NCBI GenBank assembly: GCA_963715635.1
Contig: OY970261.1
Location: 620,001-684,000, forward strand
From: JAPKZH01 sp963715635
GTDB lineage: Bacteria > Acidobacteriota > Aminicenantia > Aminicenantales > UBA4085
Direction: 5' to 3'
Length of the DNA stretch: 64,000 nucleotides
Positions 8,118 through 16,649 of this stretch are shown here, piece by piece (position 1 is the stretch's first letter; every line of letters begins with the position of its first letter). The notes beneath the pieces are model-generated. The model was not told the DNA's origin. It did not search any database and worked only from the letters and a program-made list of their open reading frames with translations. A program made the position numbers and the translations under genes.

Positions 8118-8908
8118 TCATCTACAAGACCGAGGAGGAAATTCAGGCCATGCGCAAGAGCTCGCAGATCGTGGCCAAGGTCCTGGCCGATCTTGGGCCC
8201 ATGATCAAGCCTGGCGTCCGGACGAGTGAATTGGATGAGCGCGCCGAGCGAAGGGCTCGAGAGCTCGGCGCCAAGCCCGCCTTCAAGGGCTACCGCGGCT
8301 ATCCGGCCTCCCTGTGCATTTCGATCAACGAAGAGATCATCCACGGCATTCCTTCGCCGCGGACCCTGCGCGACGGCGACATCGTCAGCCTGGATTTCGG
8401 GGTTCTCTATGACGGTTTTTACGGGGATGCCGCCCGGACTTTTCCTGTCGGGACAATTTCCCCGCTGGCTCAAAGACTCATCGCCGCCGCGGAACAAGCA
8501 TTTCATCGGGGCATAGAAAATATGATGGAGGGAAAGAGGGTCTCCGATATATCCGCCGCGATCCAACAGTATGTGGAAGCCCAGGGATTCTCCGTCATCC
8601 GGCAGTTTGTCGGCCACGGCATCGGGCACTCCCTCCATGAGGAGCCCCAGGTTCCCAATTTCGGCTTTCCCGGTCGCGGGCCGAAGATCAAAAAGGGGCT
8701 GGTCCTGGCCGTCGAGCCGATGATCGCCGCCGGAGACTGGGATGTGGAAGTCCTCGCGGACGGCTGGACGGCCGTCACCAAGGACCGCAGCCTGGCGGCC
8801 CATTTTGAGGAAACGGTCGCCCTGACCGAACGCGGCGCGGAAATCTTAAGCCGGGCCGAAGGGGACGATCCCGGCATCCATGTGATAAAGGAGCAGCGCT
8901 ATGCCTAA
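8114..8908 (+). CDS. map: Methionine aminopeptidase, type I
   Basis: Removes the initiator methionine from nascent proteins. The 264-residue protein has the type I metal ligands in order: D in LDFGVLYDGFYGDAART, H in GHGIGHSLHEEP, E in AVEPMIA and E in FEETVAL. Start overlaps adk by 4 nt; the end overlaps infA by 8 nt. This is the common secY-adk-map-infA arrangement. Confidence 0.97.
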   Translation: MIIYKTEEEIQAMRKSSQIVAKVLADLGPMIKPGVRTSELDERAERRARELGAKPAFKGYRGYPASLCISINEEIIHGIPSPRTLRDGDIVSLDFGVLYDGFYGDAARTFPVGTISPLAQRLIAAAEQAFHRGIENMMEGKRVSDISAAIQQYVEAQGFSVIRQFVGHGIGHSLHEEPQVPNFGFPGRGPKIKKGLVLAVEPMIAAGDWDVEVLADGWTAVTKDRSLAAHFEETVALTERGAEILSRAEGDDPGIHVIKEQRYA

Positions 8909-9119
8909 AGAGGATGTATTCGAGGCCGAAGGCACCGTACTCGAGACTTTGCCCAACGCCATGTTCCGGGTGGAACTGGCCAATAAACATATCATCCTCG
9001 CCCACATCTCTGGCAAAATGCGAAAGCATTTTATCCGGATTCTCCCCGGGGACAAGGTCCTTGTCGAGATCTCGCCGTACGACCTGACCAAGGGGAGAAT
9101 CACGTATCGATTCAAATAA
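8901..9119 (+). CDS. infA: Translation initiation factor IF-1
   Basis: A 72-residue single OB-fold protein that blocks the ribosomal A site during initiation. MPKEDVFEAEGTVLETLPNA and the C-terminal SPYDLTKGRITYRFK match the family closely. GGAG lies about 6 nt before the ATG. It overlaps the end of map. Confidence 0.97.
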   Translation: MPKEDVFEAEGTVLETLPNAMFRVELANKHIILAHISGKMRKHFIRILPGDKVLVEISPYDLTKGRITYRFK

Positions 9120-9132
9120 AGGACGACACTTT

Positions 9133-9246
9133 ATGAAAGTGAGAGCATCGGTTAAAAAAATTTGCCGGAACTGCAAGATCATCAGGCGCAAAGGGATCGT
9201 CCGGGTGATCTGCACGAACCCCAGGCATAAACAAAAACAAGGCTAG
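9133..9246 (+). CDS. rpmJ: 50S ribosomal protein L36, zinc type
   Basis: A 37-codon gene starting MKVRASVKKICRNCK and ending in CTNPRHKQKQG. It has the L36 zinc ribbon C-x2-C ... C-x4-H, the C+ form. Located between infA and rpsM, its normal place. An AAAGGA overlapping the infA stop serves as ribosome binding site. Confidence 0.95.
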   Translation: MKVRASVKKICRNCKIIRRKGIVRVICTNPRHKQKQG

Positions 9247-9257
9247 ACGAGGTCACT

Positions 9258-9632
9258 ATGGCAAGAATAGCTGGTATTACTCTTCCCCCGGAAAAAAGAA
9301 TTGAGATCGGATTGACCTATATCTATGGCATCGGCCGGTCCAAATCGAACACGATTCTTGACGAGGCCAAGATCGACAGGAACAAGAAGGTCAAGGCCTT
9401 GACCGAGGACGAGATCAACAAGATCCGCCAGATCATCGAAAAACGGGAAAAGATCGAAGGGGATCTGCGCAAAGAAATTAGCATGAACATCAAGCGGCTG
9501 ATCGATATCGGCTGCTACCGCGGCCTGCGGCACAAGAGGAAGCTGCCCGTTCGGGGCCAGCGAACCAAAACGAATGCCCGAACGAGAAAAGGACCCCGCG
9601 GGCATACGATCAAGAAAATCAAAGCGACATAG
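9258..9632 (+). CDS. rpsM: 30S ribosomal protein S13
   Basis: A 124-residue S13 of the 30S head, forming bridges to the 50S subunit. It opens MARIAGITLPPEKRIEIGLTYIYGIG and has the conserved GCYRGLRHKRKLPVRGQRTKTNARTRKG tail. It leads the alpha-operon block rpsM-rpsK-rpsD-rpoA-rplQ. Confidence 0.97.
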   Translation: MARIAGITLPPEKRIEIGLTYIYGIGRSKSNTILDEAKIDRNKKVKALTEDEINKIRQIIEKREKIEGDLRKEISMNIKRLIDIGCYRGLRHKRKLPVRGQRTKTNARTRKGPRGHTIKKIKAT

Positions 9633-9652
9633 TCTGAAGAAGGGAGCGTTCC

Positions 9653-10048
9653 ATGGCGACAAAGCCCAAGACGAAAGTCAAGAAAAAGAAGGCCAGGAAA
9701 GAAATCGGGTTCGGCGTGGCCCATATTCGATCCACATTTAACAACACGATCATCACCATCACGGACCATCTGGGAAATACGTTGTGCTGGGCCGCTTCCG
9801 GCACGGCCGGGTTCAAGGGTGCCCGCAAAGGCACGCCCTTCGCCGCCCAGCTGGCGGCTAAAGACGCCGCCACGAAAGCACGGGATTTCGGGGTCCGCTA
9901 TGTCGATGTCCGGATCAAGGGGCCGGGTGCCGGACGGGAATCCGCCATCCGGGCCCTCCAAGCGGCCGGCCTGGAAATCAAGTCGATCAAGGACGTGACG
10001 CCGATTCCCCATAACGGCTGCCGCGTGCGCAGGCGCCGAAGAGTCTAA
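9653..10048 (+). CDS. rpsK: 30S ribosomal protein S11
   Basis: A 131-residue S11 of the 30S platform. Conserved blocks are HIRSTFNNTIITITD, the SGTAGFKGARKGTPFAAQ stretch and the C-terminal PIPHNGCRVRRRRRV. A lysine-rich N-terminal extension is typical. GAAGGGAGCG precedes the ATG. Confidence 0.97.
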   Translation: MATKPKTKVKKKKARKEIGFGVAHIRSTFNNTIITITDHLGNTLCWAASGTAGFKGARKGTPFAAQLAAKDAATKARDFGVRYVDVRIKGPGAGRESAIRALQAAGLEIKSIKDVTPIPHNGCRVRRRRRV

Positions 10049-10058
10049 GGAGTCAAAG

Positions 10059-10685
10059 ATGTCGAGATACCGAGAACCGATCTGCCGGCTGTGCCGGGTG
10101 GAAAAAAGCAAGCTCTTTCTCAAAGGCAACAAATGCCTGACGGATAAATGCCCGGTCGAGCGCAGGGCCTATGCGCCCGGCCAGCACGGGCGAAGCCGAA
10201 GACGGATCCTGGGCTACGGGATCCAACTCCGGGAGAAGCAAAAGTTGAAACGCTTTTATGGGATGTCCGAGAAGCAGTTCCACCTCTTTTTCGAGAGGGC
10301 GGAACGCCAGAAGGGCATCACGGGCGAAACCCTGCTGATCATGCTTGAGCGACGGCTGGACAACGTCCTTTTCCTGGCCGGCTTCTCCCATTCGCGCGCC
10401 CACGCCCGCCTGCAGATCAACCACGGCCATTTTTGTGTCAATGACATCAGGGTGTCCGTCCCCTCGTTTCAGGTCAAAGCCGGCGACGTGGTGAGTTTCC
10501 GGGGGCAATCGGCCAAGACGGAAGATGTCAAAGCCATGCTGGAAGCGCACAAGAACAAGACCTTGCCGGGCTGGCTGGAGGTCGATTGGGACGGCCGGCA
10601 GGCCAGGATTGTGTCTCTGCCGACGCGCCAGGACGTCACCCTGCCCGTCGAAGAGCACATGGTGGTCGAGCTCTATTCCAAATAA
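10059..10685 (+). CDS. rpsD: 30S ribosomal protein S4, zinc type
   Basis: A 208-residue S4, an early 16S rRNA binder. The N-terminal CRLC ... C ... C pattern (about residues 9-31) indicates the zinc-containing C+ form. An S4 RNA-binding domain (RLDNVLFLAGFSHSRAHARLQI) follows. Together with zinc-type S14, L24 and L36 this genome seems to use C+ forms in its main operon. Confidence 0.97.
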   Translation: MSRYREPICRLCRVEKSKLFLKGNKCLTDKCPVERRAYAPGQHGRSRRRILGYGIQLREKQKLKRFYGMSEKQFHLFFERAERQKGITGETLLIMLERRLDNVLFLAGFSHSRAHARLQINHGHFCVNDIRVSVPSFQVKAGDVVSFRGQSAKTEDVKAMLEAHKNKTLPGWLEVDWDGRQARIVSLPTRQDVTLPVEEHMVVELYSK

Positions 10686-10724
10686 GGAATCAAATATACT
10701 TTTGGATCCTCAAAAGGAGGAACA

Positions 10725-11753
10725 ATGACAGAAATAGGTTTTCAGAGGCCCAAATACCTCGAGTGTGATTATGAGACATTGACCAATACCTACGGCCGTT
10801 TTACGGCCCAGCCTTTTGAGCGCGGCTTCGGCGTCACCGTCGGCAACGCGCTCCGCAGGATCCTGCTGTCTTCGATCAAGGGCGCGGCGATCACCTCCGT
10901 CCGGATCCAGGGTGTGCTCCATGAATTTTCCACGATCCCCGGAGTCGTCGAAGACGTCACGGACATCCTCCTCAATCTGAAAAGCATTCCCTTGAAACTC
11001 AACGGCAGCCAACCGAAGACGATGACGCTGAAGAAAGAGGGACCGGCCGAGGCCAAGGCCTCCGACATCGTCCATGACGCCGATATCGAGATCCTGGAAA
11101 AGGATATCCATATTGCCGCGCTGGACAAGGACGGCAAGCTCGATATCGAGATGACCGTGGAGAACAGCCGGGGGTACATCCCGGCCGACCAGAATTTCGA
11201 CGAGACCATGAGCATCGATTTCATCCCGCTCGATTCCTCGCATTCTCCCGTCAAGAAGGTCAATTACCGGGTCGAGCCGGCCCGCGTCGGGAAGCGCATC
11301 GATTACGAAAACCTGACGCTGGAGATCTGGACCACGGGCGCCATCCAGCCCATCGAAGCCCTGGCCCAGGCGGCCAAGATCATGAGAGATCATATGGTCA
11401 TTTTCCTGAATATCGTGGACGAGCCTGCCGAGAAAGAACAGGTGATCACCAAGCGGGAAATTCCGTACATGTCTCAGATCGATATCCTGTCCAAGCCGAT
11501 CGAACATCTTGAGCTCTCGGTCCGGTCGAATAACTGCCTCCGCTCGGCGGGCATCGAGAAGATTTACGAGCTCGTCCAGAAAACCGAGGAAGAGCTGCTC
11601 AAGACAAAGAATTTCGGACGGAAATCTCTGAGCGAGATCAAAGAAACCCTGTCCAACCTGGGGCTGGGACTGAACCTGGACCTCCATCCGAAACTGCTGG
11701 AAAAGATCAAAGGCGAGATGAAGGAAGAGAAAGGGAAGGAGCTGGATGAATGA
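10725..11753 (+). CDS. rpoA: DNA-directed RNA polymerase alpha subunit
   Basis: A 342-residue alpha subunit. The N-terminal assembly domain (about 1-235) includes PFERGFGVTVGNALRRILLSS, and the C-terminal domain (about 265-325) has LELSVRSNNCLRSAGIEKIYEL and GRKSLSEIKETL for UP-element and activator contacts. A strong AAAGGAGG lies 5 nt before the ATG at 10725, after a 39-nt gap from rpsD. Its stop overlaps rplQ by 4 nt. Confidence 0.98.
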   Translation: MTEIGFQRPKYLECDYETLTNTYGRFTAQPFERGFGVTVGNALRRILLSSIKGAAITSVRIQGVLHEFSTIPGVVEDVTDILLNLKSIPLKLNGSQPKTMTLKKEGPAEAKASDIVHDADIEILEKDIHIAALDKDGKLDIEMTVENSRGYIPADQNFDETMSIDFIPLDSSHSPVKKVNYRVEPARVGKRIDYENLTLEIWTTGAIQPIEALAQAAKIMRDHMVIFLNIVDEPAEKEQVITKREIPYMSQIDILSKPIEHLELSVRSNNCLRSAGIEKIYELVQKTEEELLKTKNFGRKSLSEIKETLSNLGLGLNLDLHPKLLEKIKGEMKEEKGKELDE

Positions 11754-12160
11754 GGCACCTCGTTAAAGGCAGAAAACTCAGACGAACAACGGCCCATCGA
11801 AAGGCTCTTCTTCGCAACCTCGTCACCTCCTTTCTGGAGAAGGAACGGGTGAAAACGACCCTGGCCAAGGCCAAAGAAGCGCGTCCGTTGGCAGAGAAAA
11901 TGATCACTTTGGCCAAGAAGAACACCTTGCACACGAAGCGCCAGGCCCTCCGCGTCCTGACCAAGGAAGCGGCCGCCAAGAAGCTGTTTGAAGAGATCGC
12001 GCCGCGGTTCTCGGAGCGCCCCGGGGGATACACGCGGATCGTCAAGATTGGCACGCGCCTTGGCGACGGCGCCCAGATGGCCATGTTCGAGCTCGTCGGC
12101 TCCGAGTACAAGAAGAAAGAAAAGAAGAAGAAAGACAAAGAAGCAAAAAAGCCTAAATAG
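11750..12160 (+). CDS. rplQ: 50S ribosomal protein L17
   Basis: A 136-residue L17 and the last gene of the operon. MRHLVKGRKLRRTTAHRKALLRNLVTSF is diagnostic. The C-terminus carries an extra, very lysine-rich tail (about 18 residues of K/E/D) beyond the usual 116-120 residues, presumably an rRNA-binding tail. No clear hairpin terminator follows; the next gene is convergent. Confidence 0.96.
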   Translation: MRHLVKGRKLRRTTAHRKALLRNLVTSFLEKERVKTTLAKAKEARPLAEKMITLAKKNTLHTKRQALRVLTKEAAAKKLFEEIAPRFSERPGGYTRIVKIGTRLGDGAQMAMFELVGSEYKKKEKKKKDKEAKKPK

Positions 12161-12172
12161 GGGATCCGGCTC

Positions 12173-12214
12173 CTGGTTTCAAAAGAGTTTGTGATTCAGT
12201 AACGTCCGGTGCTC
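12173..12214. repeat. 42-bp direct repeat, copy 1
   Basis: Contains GGTTTCAAAAGAGTTTGTG and ends just before the stop codon of the SBBP gene. A second copy at 14148-14189 matches at 38 of 42 positions by eye, in the same orientation. The two copies bracket the SBBP gene and its promoter. Confidence 0.85.
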
Positions 12215-12215
12215 C

Positions 12216-13982
12216 TCAGTTCCCGATTTCAGCCCAACCGCCTTCCTGGCCGTCTTCATCGAAAGCCGTAATCCGATAGGTATAGGCGATTCCCTTTTTC
12301 AACCCCCGATCGTCATAAGAAAAAACGTTTGCCGGCAATTCGACAAGTAAAAAGAAAGCGCTTGCGGAATCCGCGGAAACTCTTCTGTAAATTTTGTATC
12401 TTACGATATTTCGAGTGTTCATCGGATTCGCAGTCCAAGTCAGCCGATTGATGTATTCCTTATAAAAGATCAAGTTGTTCACCAAGCGCTGGAGGGAGAA
12501 CTGTAAGGGCGGGAATATTCCTAGATCGATCTTAGCGATAAAAGCATCACAACTCCCAACAAAGGGATGGACCGGCGAGCCCCAGGTCCCATAGCTAGTG
12601 CCCGTCACAGAGACGTTCCCGCTCGTATCCACGGCTATGCCGCCGCCAAAGTCATCACCCGACCCTCCCAGGAAGGTGTTCAACTGCAGAGCGCCGCTGT
12701 TATTCAATTTCGCGGCAAAGACATCTCGCACTCCAGCGAAGGGATGGACCGGCGAGCCCCAGGTCGCACTGCTTTCGCCCGTCACAGAGATGTTACCACT
12801 CGTATCCACGGCTAGGCCGCCGCGGCCGAAGTCATCACCTGGCCCTCCCAAGAAGGTGTTCCACTGCAGAGCGCCGCTGTTATTCAATTTCGCGGCAAAG
12901 GTATCAGCACCTCCAGCGTAGGGACGGACCGGCGAGCCCCAGGTCGCATAGCTGTTGCCCGTCACATAGACGTTCCCGCTCGTATCCACGGCTAGGCCGC
13001 CGCTAAAGTCATAATCTGACGATCCTAGGAAGGTGTTCCACTGCAGAACGCCACTGTTATTCAATTTCGCAGCAAAAACATCGTCAATTCCAGCGAAGGG
13101 ACGGACCGGCGAGCCCCAAGTCCCATAGCTATAGCCCGTCACATAGACGTTCCCGCTCGTATCCACGGCTATGCCGAAGCCATAGTCAGCATAAGTTAAC
13201 CCTCCCAGGAAGGTGTTCCACTGCAAAGCGCCACTGTTATTCAATTTCGCGGCAAAGGCATCGTCATATCCAGCGAAGGGACGGAGCGGCGAGCCCCAGG
13301 TCGCATTGCTTTCGCCCGTCACATAGATGTTCCCGCTCGTATCCACGGCTACGTCGGTGCCACGGTCAGCACCTGACCCTCCCAGGAACGTGTTCCACTG
13401 CAGATCGCCGTTTTCATTCAATTTCGCGACAAAGGCATCGTCAGATCCAACGAAGGGACGGATCGGCGAGCCCCAGGTCGCATTGCTGTAGCCCGCCACA
13501 TATACGTTCCCGCTCGTATCCACGGCTATGCCGATGCCATAATCTGCATAGGTTGGCCCTCCCAGGAAGGTGTTCCACAGTAGAACGCCGTTTTTATTCA
13601 ATTTCGCGACAAAGGCATCCCGCCATCCGGCGAAGGGACGGACCGGCGAGCCCCAGGTCGCACTGCTTTCGCCCGTCACATAGACGTTCCCGCTCGTATC
13701 CACGGCTATGTCGCGGCCAGAACAAAAACCTGTTGATGATCCCAGGAAGGTGTTCCATGTTTGCACGATGTCGATCACCCGCGGATATCGAGGGTTATAT
13801 GACCCGGCCTTGAATCCAACTTCCTGTCCCTTTTCTTTCTGCGCCTCTGCGCTTTTTCCCATTGTCAGCCAGGGCGCAAACCCGGACGCCGGGCCGTTAA
13901 AAAGCGCGCTCCCGGGGATCTGAGCCATGAAAAAAAGGATGAGAATAAAAGGAATGAGGACTTTTCGATGCAATTCGGACAT
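12216..13982 (-). CDS. Secreted SBBP beta-propeller protein with C-terminal Fn3-like domain
   Basis: A 588-residue exported protein of unknown partner. An N-terminal hydrophobic signal segment (residues about 8-28) is followed from about residue 77 by seven repeats of about 60 residues, each with NTFLGG ... AVDTSGNVYVTG ... TWGSP ... PFAG ... DAFVAKLN. This is the SBBP (seven-bladed propeller) repeat. Seven repeats could close one propeller of seven blades. The last about 90 residues resemble a fibronectin type III domain (VNRLTWTANP ... YRITAFDEDGQEGGW). The start is chosen by an excellent AGAGGAGGT upstream of the ATG. The gene is monocistronic and convergent with the ribosomal operon. Likely surface-exposed or secreted; function unknown. 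Confidence 0.85.
   Translation of the reverse strand: MSELHRKVLIPFILILFFMAQIPGSALFNGPASGFAPWLTMGKSAEAQKEKGQEVGFKAGSYNPRYPRVIDIVQTWNTFLGSSTGFCSGRDIAVDTSGNVYVTGESSATWGSPVRPFAGWRDAFVAKLNKNGVLLWNTFLGGPTYADYGIGIAVDTSGNVYVAGYSNATWGSPIRPFVGSDDAFVAKLNENGDLQWNTFLGGSGADRGTDVAVDTSGNIYVTGESNATWGSPLRPFAGYDDAFAAKLNNSGALQWNTFLGGLTYADYGFGIAVDTSGNVYVTGYSYGTWGSPVRPFAGIDDVFAAKLNNSGVLQWNTFLGSSDYDFSGGLAVDTSGNVYVTGNSYATWGSPVRPYAGGADTFAAKLNNSGALQWNTFLGGPGDDFGRGGLAVDTSGNISVTGESSATWGSPVHPFAGVRDVFAAKLNNSGALQLNTFLGGSGDDFGGGIAVDTSGNVSVTGTSYGTWGSPVHPFVGSCDAFIAKIDLGIFPPLQFSLQRLVNNLIFYKEYINRLTWTANPMNTRNIVRYKIYRRVSADSASAFFLLVELPANVFSYDDRGLKKGIAYTYRITAFDEDGQEGGWAEIGN
12536..13756 (-). repeat. Seven tandem 177-180-bp coding repeats (SBBP blades)
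   Basis: Inside the propeller gene the motif encoding NTFLGG/S recurs every 177-180 bases (near 13747, 13567, 13387, 13207, 13030, 12850 and 12673). The DNA itself, not only the protein, is highly similar between units, so recent unit duplication or gene conversion is likely. It is not a CRISPR: units are long, coding and without unique spacers. Confidence 0.85.
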
Positions 13983-14098
13983 GATACCTCCTCTAAAGGT
14001 TTTTGACTACACCTCAGGGACACGCGAACAAAAAAGACAAAGCACTTGATCCTCCCAAAGAATACGCTTAATTTTCCCTTATGTCTTTACTAAATTGT

Positions 14099-14127
14099 AT
14101 TATATTCTCAGTGTCAACTCAAGTTAA
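14099..14127 (-). promoter_or_regulatory. Candidate sigma-70 promoter of the SBBP gene
   Basis: On the minus strand TTAACT (14127-14122) and a perfect TATAAT (14104-14099) are separated by 17 bases. Predicted start of transcription is near 14092, giving a leader of about 110 nt before the ATG at 13982. The surrounding bases are AT-rich. Confidence 0.55.
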
Positions 14128-14147
14128 TCGAGGTATGCGAAAGCTTT

Positions 14148-14189
14148 CTGGTTTCAAAAGAGTTAGTGATTCAATAGCGTCCGGCGCTC
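14148..14189. repeat. 42-bp direct repeat, copy 2
   Basis: Partner of the repeat at 12173-12214 (38/42 identical). It touches the stop codon of the MltD-like gene, so each copy lies directly downstream of a minus-strand gene. No strong hairpin is seen inside it. Confidence 0.85.
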
Positions 14190-15633
14190 AGCCCCGGCCC
14201 GGAATCCTAAGCCGCTGCCCCGGATAGATCAGATAGGAATTTTGGAGTCCGTTGAGCCGGGCGATAGCCTGGGCCGATGTTCCGTACATCCGGGCGATCT
14301 GAGAGAGGGTTTCCCCGGGGCGGACCGTATGCACGGCATATTCCGGGGGCATGAATTTCGGCAGGTTGCTGATCGCCTGCAGGGCTTTTTCGGCATAGCC
14401 GACAGGCACCCGGAGCTGGTATTCACGGTCCGGCGTCGAAGCATAACGGAGCTCGGGGTTGAGATATTCCAATTCCGAGCTCTCCAACCTCAGGGCAGTC
14501 GAGATCGTGGAAAGCTTGGTTGGGTGGTTAATCGCAATCGTTTCAAACCTCAGCGGCGCATAAGGCGTCGGCAGGGTGAAGCCGTATTTTTCGGGATTAT
14601 TGATGATGAGAACGGCGGCGATGAGCCGGGGGACAAAACGGGATGTCTGATAAGGCAGCCTTTCGAAGAGGTCCCAAAAGTTATCCATATAGTTAATACG
14701 CTGGGTGTTGATGACATTTTGGACACGGATCTCCCCGCAGTTATACCCGGCCAAGGCCGTCGTCCATTCACCGAAAAAGGAATGGAGCTCGGTGAGATAT
14801 TTGACGGCCGCCTGAGTGGATTTATAGGGGTCCATCCGCTCGTCGATAAATTTATCCCGGACGAGGCCGTAGCGGTATCCGGTCGTCGCGATAAACTGCC
14901 ACAGACCCAGCGCTCTGGAAATTGAAAGCGCTCGGACCATATACCAGCTTTCGATCACGGGCAGCCAGCTGAGCTCTTCAGGCAGTCCGGCTTTTTTCAA
15001 CTCTTCTACGATATATTCTCTGTAGAGACCGGAACGCATATAGGCGGCCTCGAACTCTTTCCGCTCGCGCGTCTTGAACGATTCGATTTCCTGGAGGACA
15101 TATTTGTTTTCGACCAGGGGAATCGATTTGTGATTGCCGTTGATCGGATTGTGGCTGGAGGCGTAAATTTCCTGGATTCTCTGGGCAATCAAAAGCCTCA
15201 GGTTATTCTTGTCCTGGATGAGAGGAGAATCCGGCGCAAGGCTGACCTTGAGAATGATTCCGTAGGCTTTATCGAGCTCTTTGAGGGCCGCATCCAAATC
15301 TCCGCGCTCGCGTGAGAGCTTGGCTTCCTGATACGAGAGAAGAGCTTCTTCCAGAAGTGAGGCCGCATCGTCCTTTTCGGAAATGGCAATTTTTTCCTGC
15401 TGAGCGGCCTGCTCGTCCGTCGCTTTCTTTTCCTCGGCAGGAATGATGGTTTTTTGCGGGGCGGGCTTTTCTGTCTGAGAGGCTGCCGCCTGGGGCTTCT
15501 GGATTTCTGCCGGAGCCTGTTGAGGCGGAGGCTGCGGAGGGACTTTTTCCGGCTCGGGACCGGACGAGCAACTCAAAAAGAGAAGTGCAGAACAGGCAAA
15601 AATGATTGGCCAACGATATATCTTAACACTCAT
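14188..15633 (-). CDS. MltD-like membrane-bound lytic murein transglycosylase, LysM domain
   Basis: A 481-residue predicted lipoprotein that would cleave peptidoglycan to 1,6-anhydromuropeptides. The frame is open upstream to 15747, but that would run into galE; the ATG at 15633 gives MSVKIYRWPIIFACSALLFLSC, a signal peptide with a near-consensus lipobox (FLSC). A proline-rich, then acidic linker follows. The SLT domain has LPEELSWLPVIES (catalytic Glu near residue 225) and GLWQFIATTGYRYGL. One LysM domain (HTVRPGETLSQIARMYG, about 430-478) closes the protein. Located 41 nt after galE on the same strand. MltD itself usually has more LysM units. Confidence 0.88.
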   Translation of the reverse strand: MSVKIYRWPIIFACSALLFLSCSSGPEPEKVPPQPPPQQAPAEIQKPQAAASQTEKPAPQKTIIPAEEKKATDEQAAQQEKIAISEKDDAASLLEEALLSYQEAKLSRERGDLDAALKELDKAYGIILKVSLAPDSPLIQDKNNLRLLIAQRIQEIYASSHNPINGNHKSIPLVENKYVLQEIESFKTRERKEFEAAYMRSGLYREYIVEELKKAGLPEELSWLPVIESWYMVRALSISRALGLWQFIATTGYRYGLVRDKFIDERMDPYKSTQAAVKYLTELHSFFGEWTTALAGYNCGEIRVQNVINTQRINYMDNFWDLFERLPYQTSRFVPRLIAAVLIINNPEKYGFTLPTPYAPLRFETIAINHPTKLSTISTALRLESSELEYLNPELRYASTPDREYQLRVPVGYAEKALQAISNLPKFMPPEYAVHTVRPGETLSQIARMYGTSAQAIARLNGLQNSYLIYPGQRLRIPGRG

Positions 15634-15674
15634 TTTTTTGCCGGGAATACTTATACCATGCAGGGCAATCGCCG

Positions 15675-16649
15675 TCAATTCAATTTCGTATGCCATTTCC
15701 AGGCTGTCTCGATGATGGTCTCGATTTTCGAGTAGCGGAGTTTCCACCCAAGAAGGCGCTCTGCCTTCTCTTTTGAGGCGAGGAGCACCGGCACGTCTCC
15801 CTCGCGTCTTGTTTTTTGCCTGGAGGGCACCTTTTTTCCCGTGATTTCTTCTGCTTTGGCTATGATTTCATGCACCGAATAACCCCTGTTCGTCCCCAGG
15901 TTGATGGATTCACTCATCGACGAGGAAAGCAGCTTTTGGAGCGCGAGGACATGGGCGGCGGCCAGGTCTGTCACGTGAATGTAATCCCGGATGGCCGTCC
16001 CGTCGGGCGTGGGGAAATTCGTCCCGTAGATTTCCAGGTATTCCTTTTTCCCACGAATGGTCAAGAGGATGTTGGGGATGAGGTGCGTTTCGGGATTGTG
16101 CATTTCGCCGAGCGTTCCGTCCGGATCAGCGCCGGCGGCGTTGAAATAGCGGAGGGAGACAAACTTCAAACCGTAGGCGCGATCATAGTCTTGGAGGATC
16201 TTCTCGACAAAGAATTTTGTCTGGCCATAAGGGTTTATGGGCAGGAGCGGATGTTCCTCCGGGATCGGGATTTGCCGGGGCGTTCCGTAGACGGCTGCAC
16301 TCGAGGAAAATATGAAGCTTTTGACGCCAGCCTCGAGCATGACATCCAAAAGGTTCAGGCTTGAGATCAAGTTCTGGGCATAATATTTGCGAGGATCGAC
16401 ATAGGATTCGCCCACCTGGATGAGCGAGGCGAAGTGAAGAACGGCGGCGATGTCTCCGGATTTGAAGACTTTTCGGATGGCGGCCTTGTCCATAAGATCG
16501 CCGACGATGAGCCCCCCTCCCAAGACGAATTCTTTGTTGCCGCTGGAAAGGTTGTCAAACACAACGACTTCAAACCCCTGCTTGAGCAGCTCCTTGGTGG
16601 TATGTGAGCCGATATATCCTGCGCCGCCTGTCACCAATACTTTGGTCAT
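15675..16649 (-). CDS. galE: UDP-glucose 4-epimerase
   Basis: A 324-residue short-chain dehydrogenase-like enzyme interconverting UDP-glucose and UDP-galactose. The NAD-binding GGAGYIGSHT is at about residues 8-17, SSSAAVYG near 115-122, and the catalytic NPYGQTK near 139-145. The GDPDG-type ending of GalE (GWKLRYSKIETII) is present. The start overlaps the stop of the upstream nucleotidyltransferase by 4 nt, so the two are co-translated. It would feed cell-surface glycan synthesis. Confidence 0.93.
   Translation of the reverse strand: MTKVLVTGGAGYIGSHTTKELLKQGFEVVVFDNLSSGNKEFVLGGGLIVGDLMDKAAIRKVFKSGDIAAVLHFASLIQVGESYVDPRKYYAQNLISSLNLLDVMLEAGVKSFIFSSSAAVYGTPRQIPIPEEHPLLPINPYGQTKFFVEKILQDYDRAYGLKFVSLRYFNAAGADPDGTLGEMHNPETHLIPNILLTIRGKKEYLEIYGTNFPTPDGTAIRDYIHVTDLAAAHVLALQKLLSSSMSESINLGTNRGYSVHEIIAKAEEITGKKVPSRQKTRREGDVPVLLASKEKAERLLGWKLRYSKIETIIETAWKWHTKLN

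Noticed and set aside
12536..13756. Regular repeats that could suggest a CRISPR array
   Set aside because: Units are 177-180 bp, fully coding, similar over their whole length and in frame with SBBP blades.
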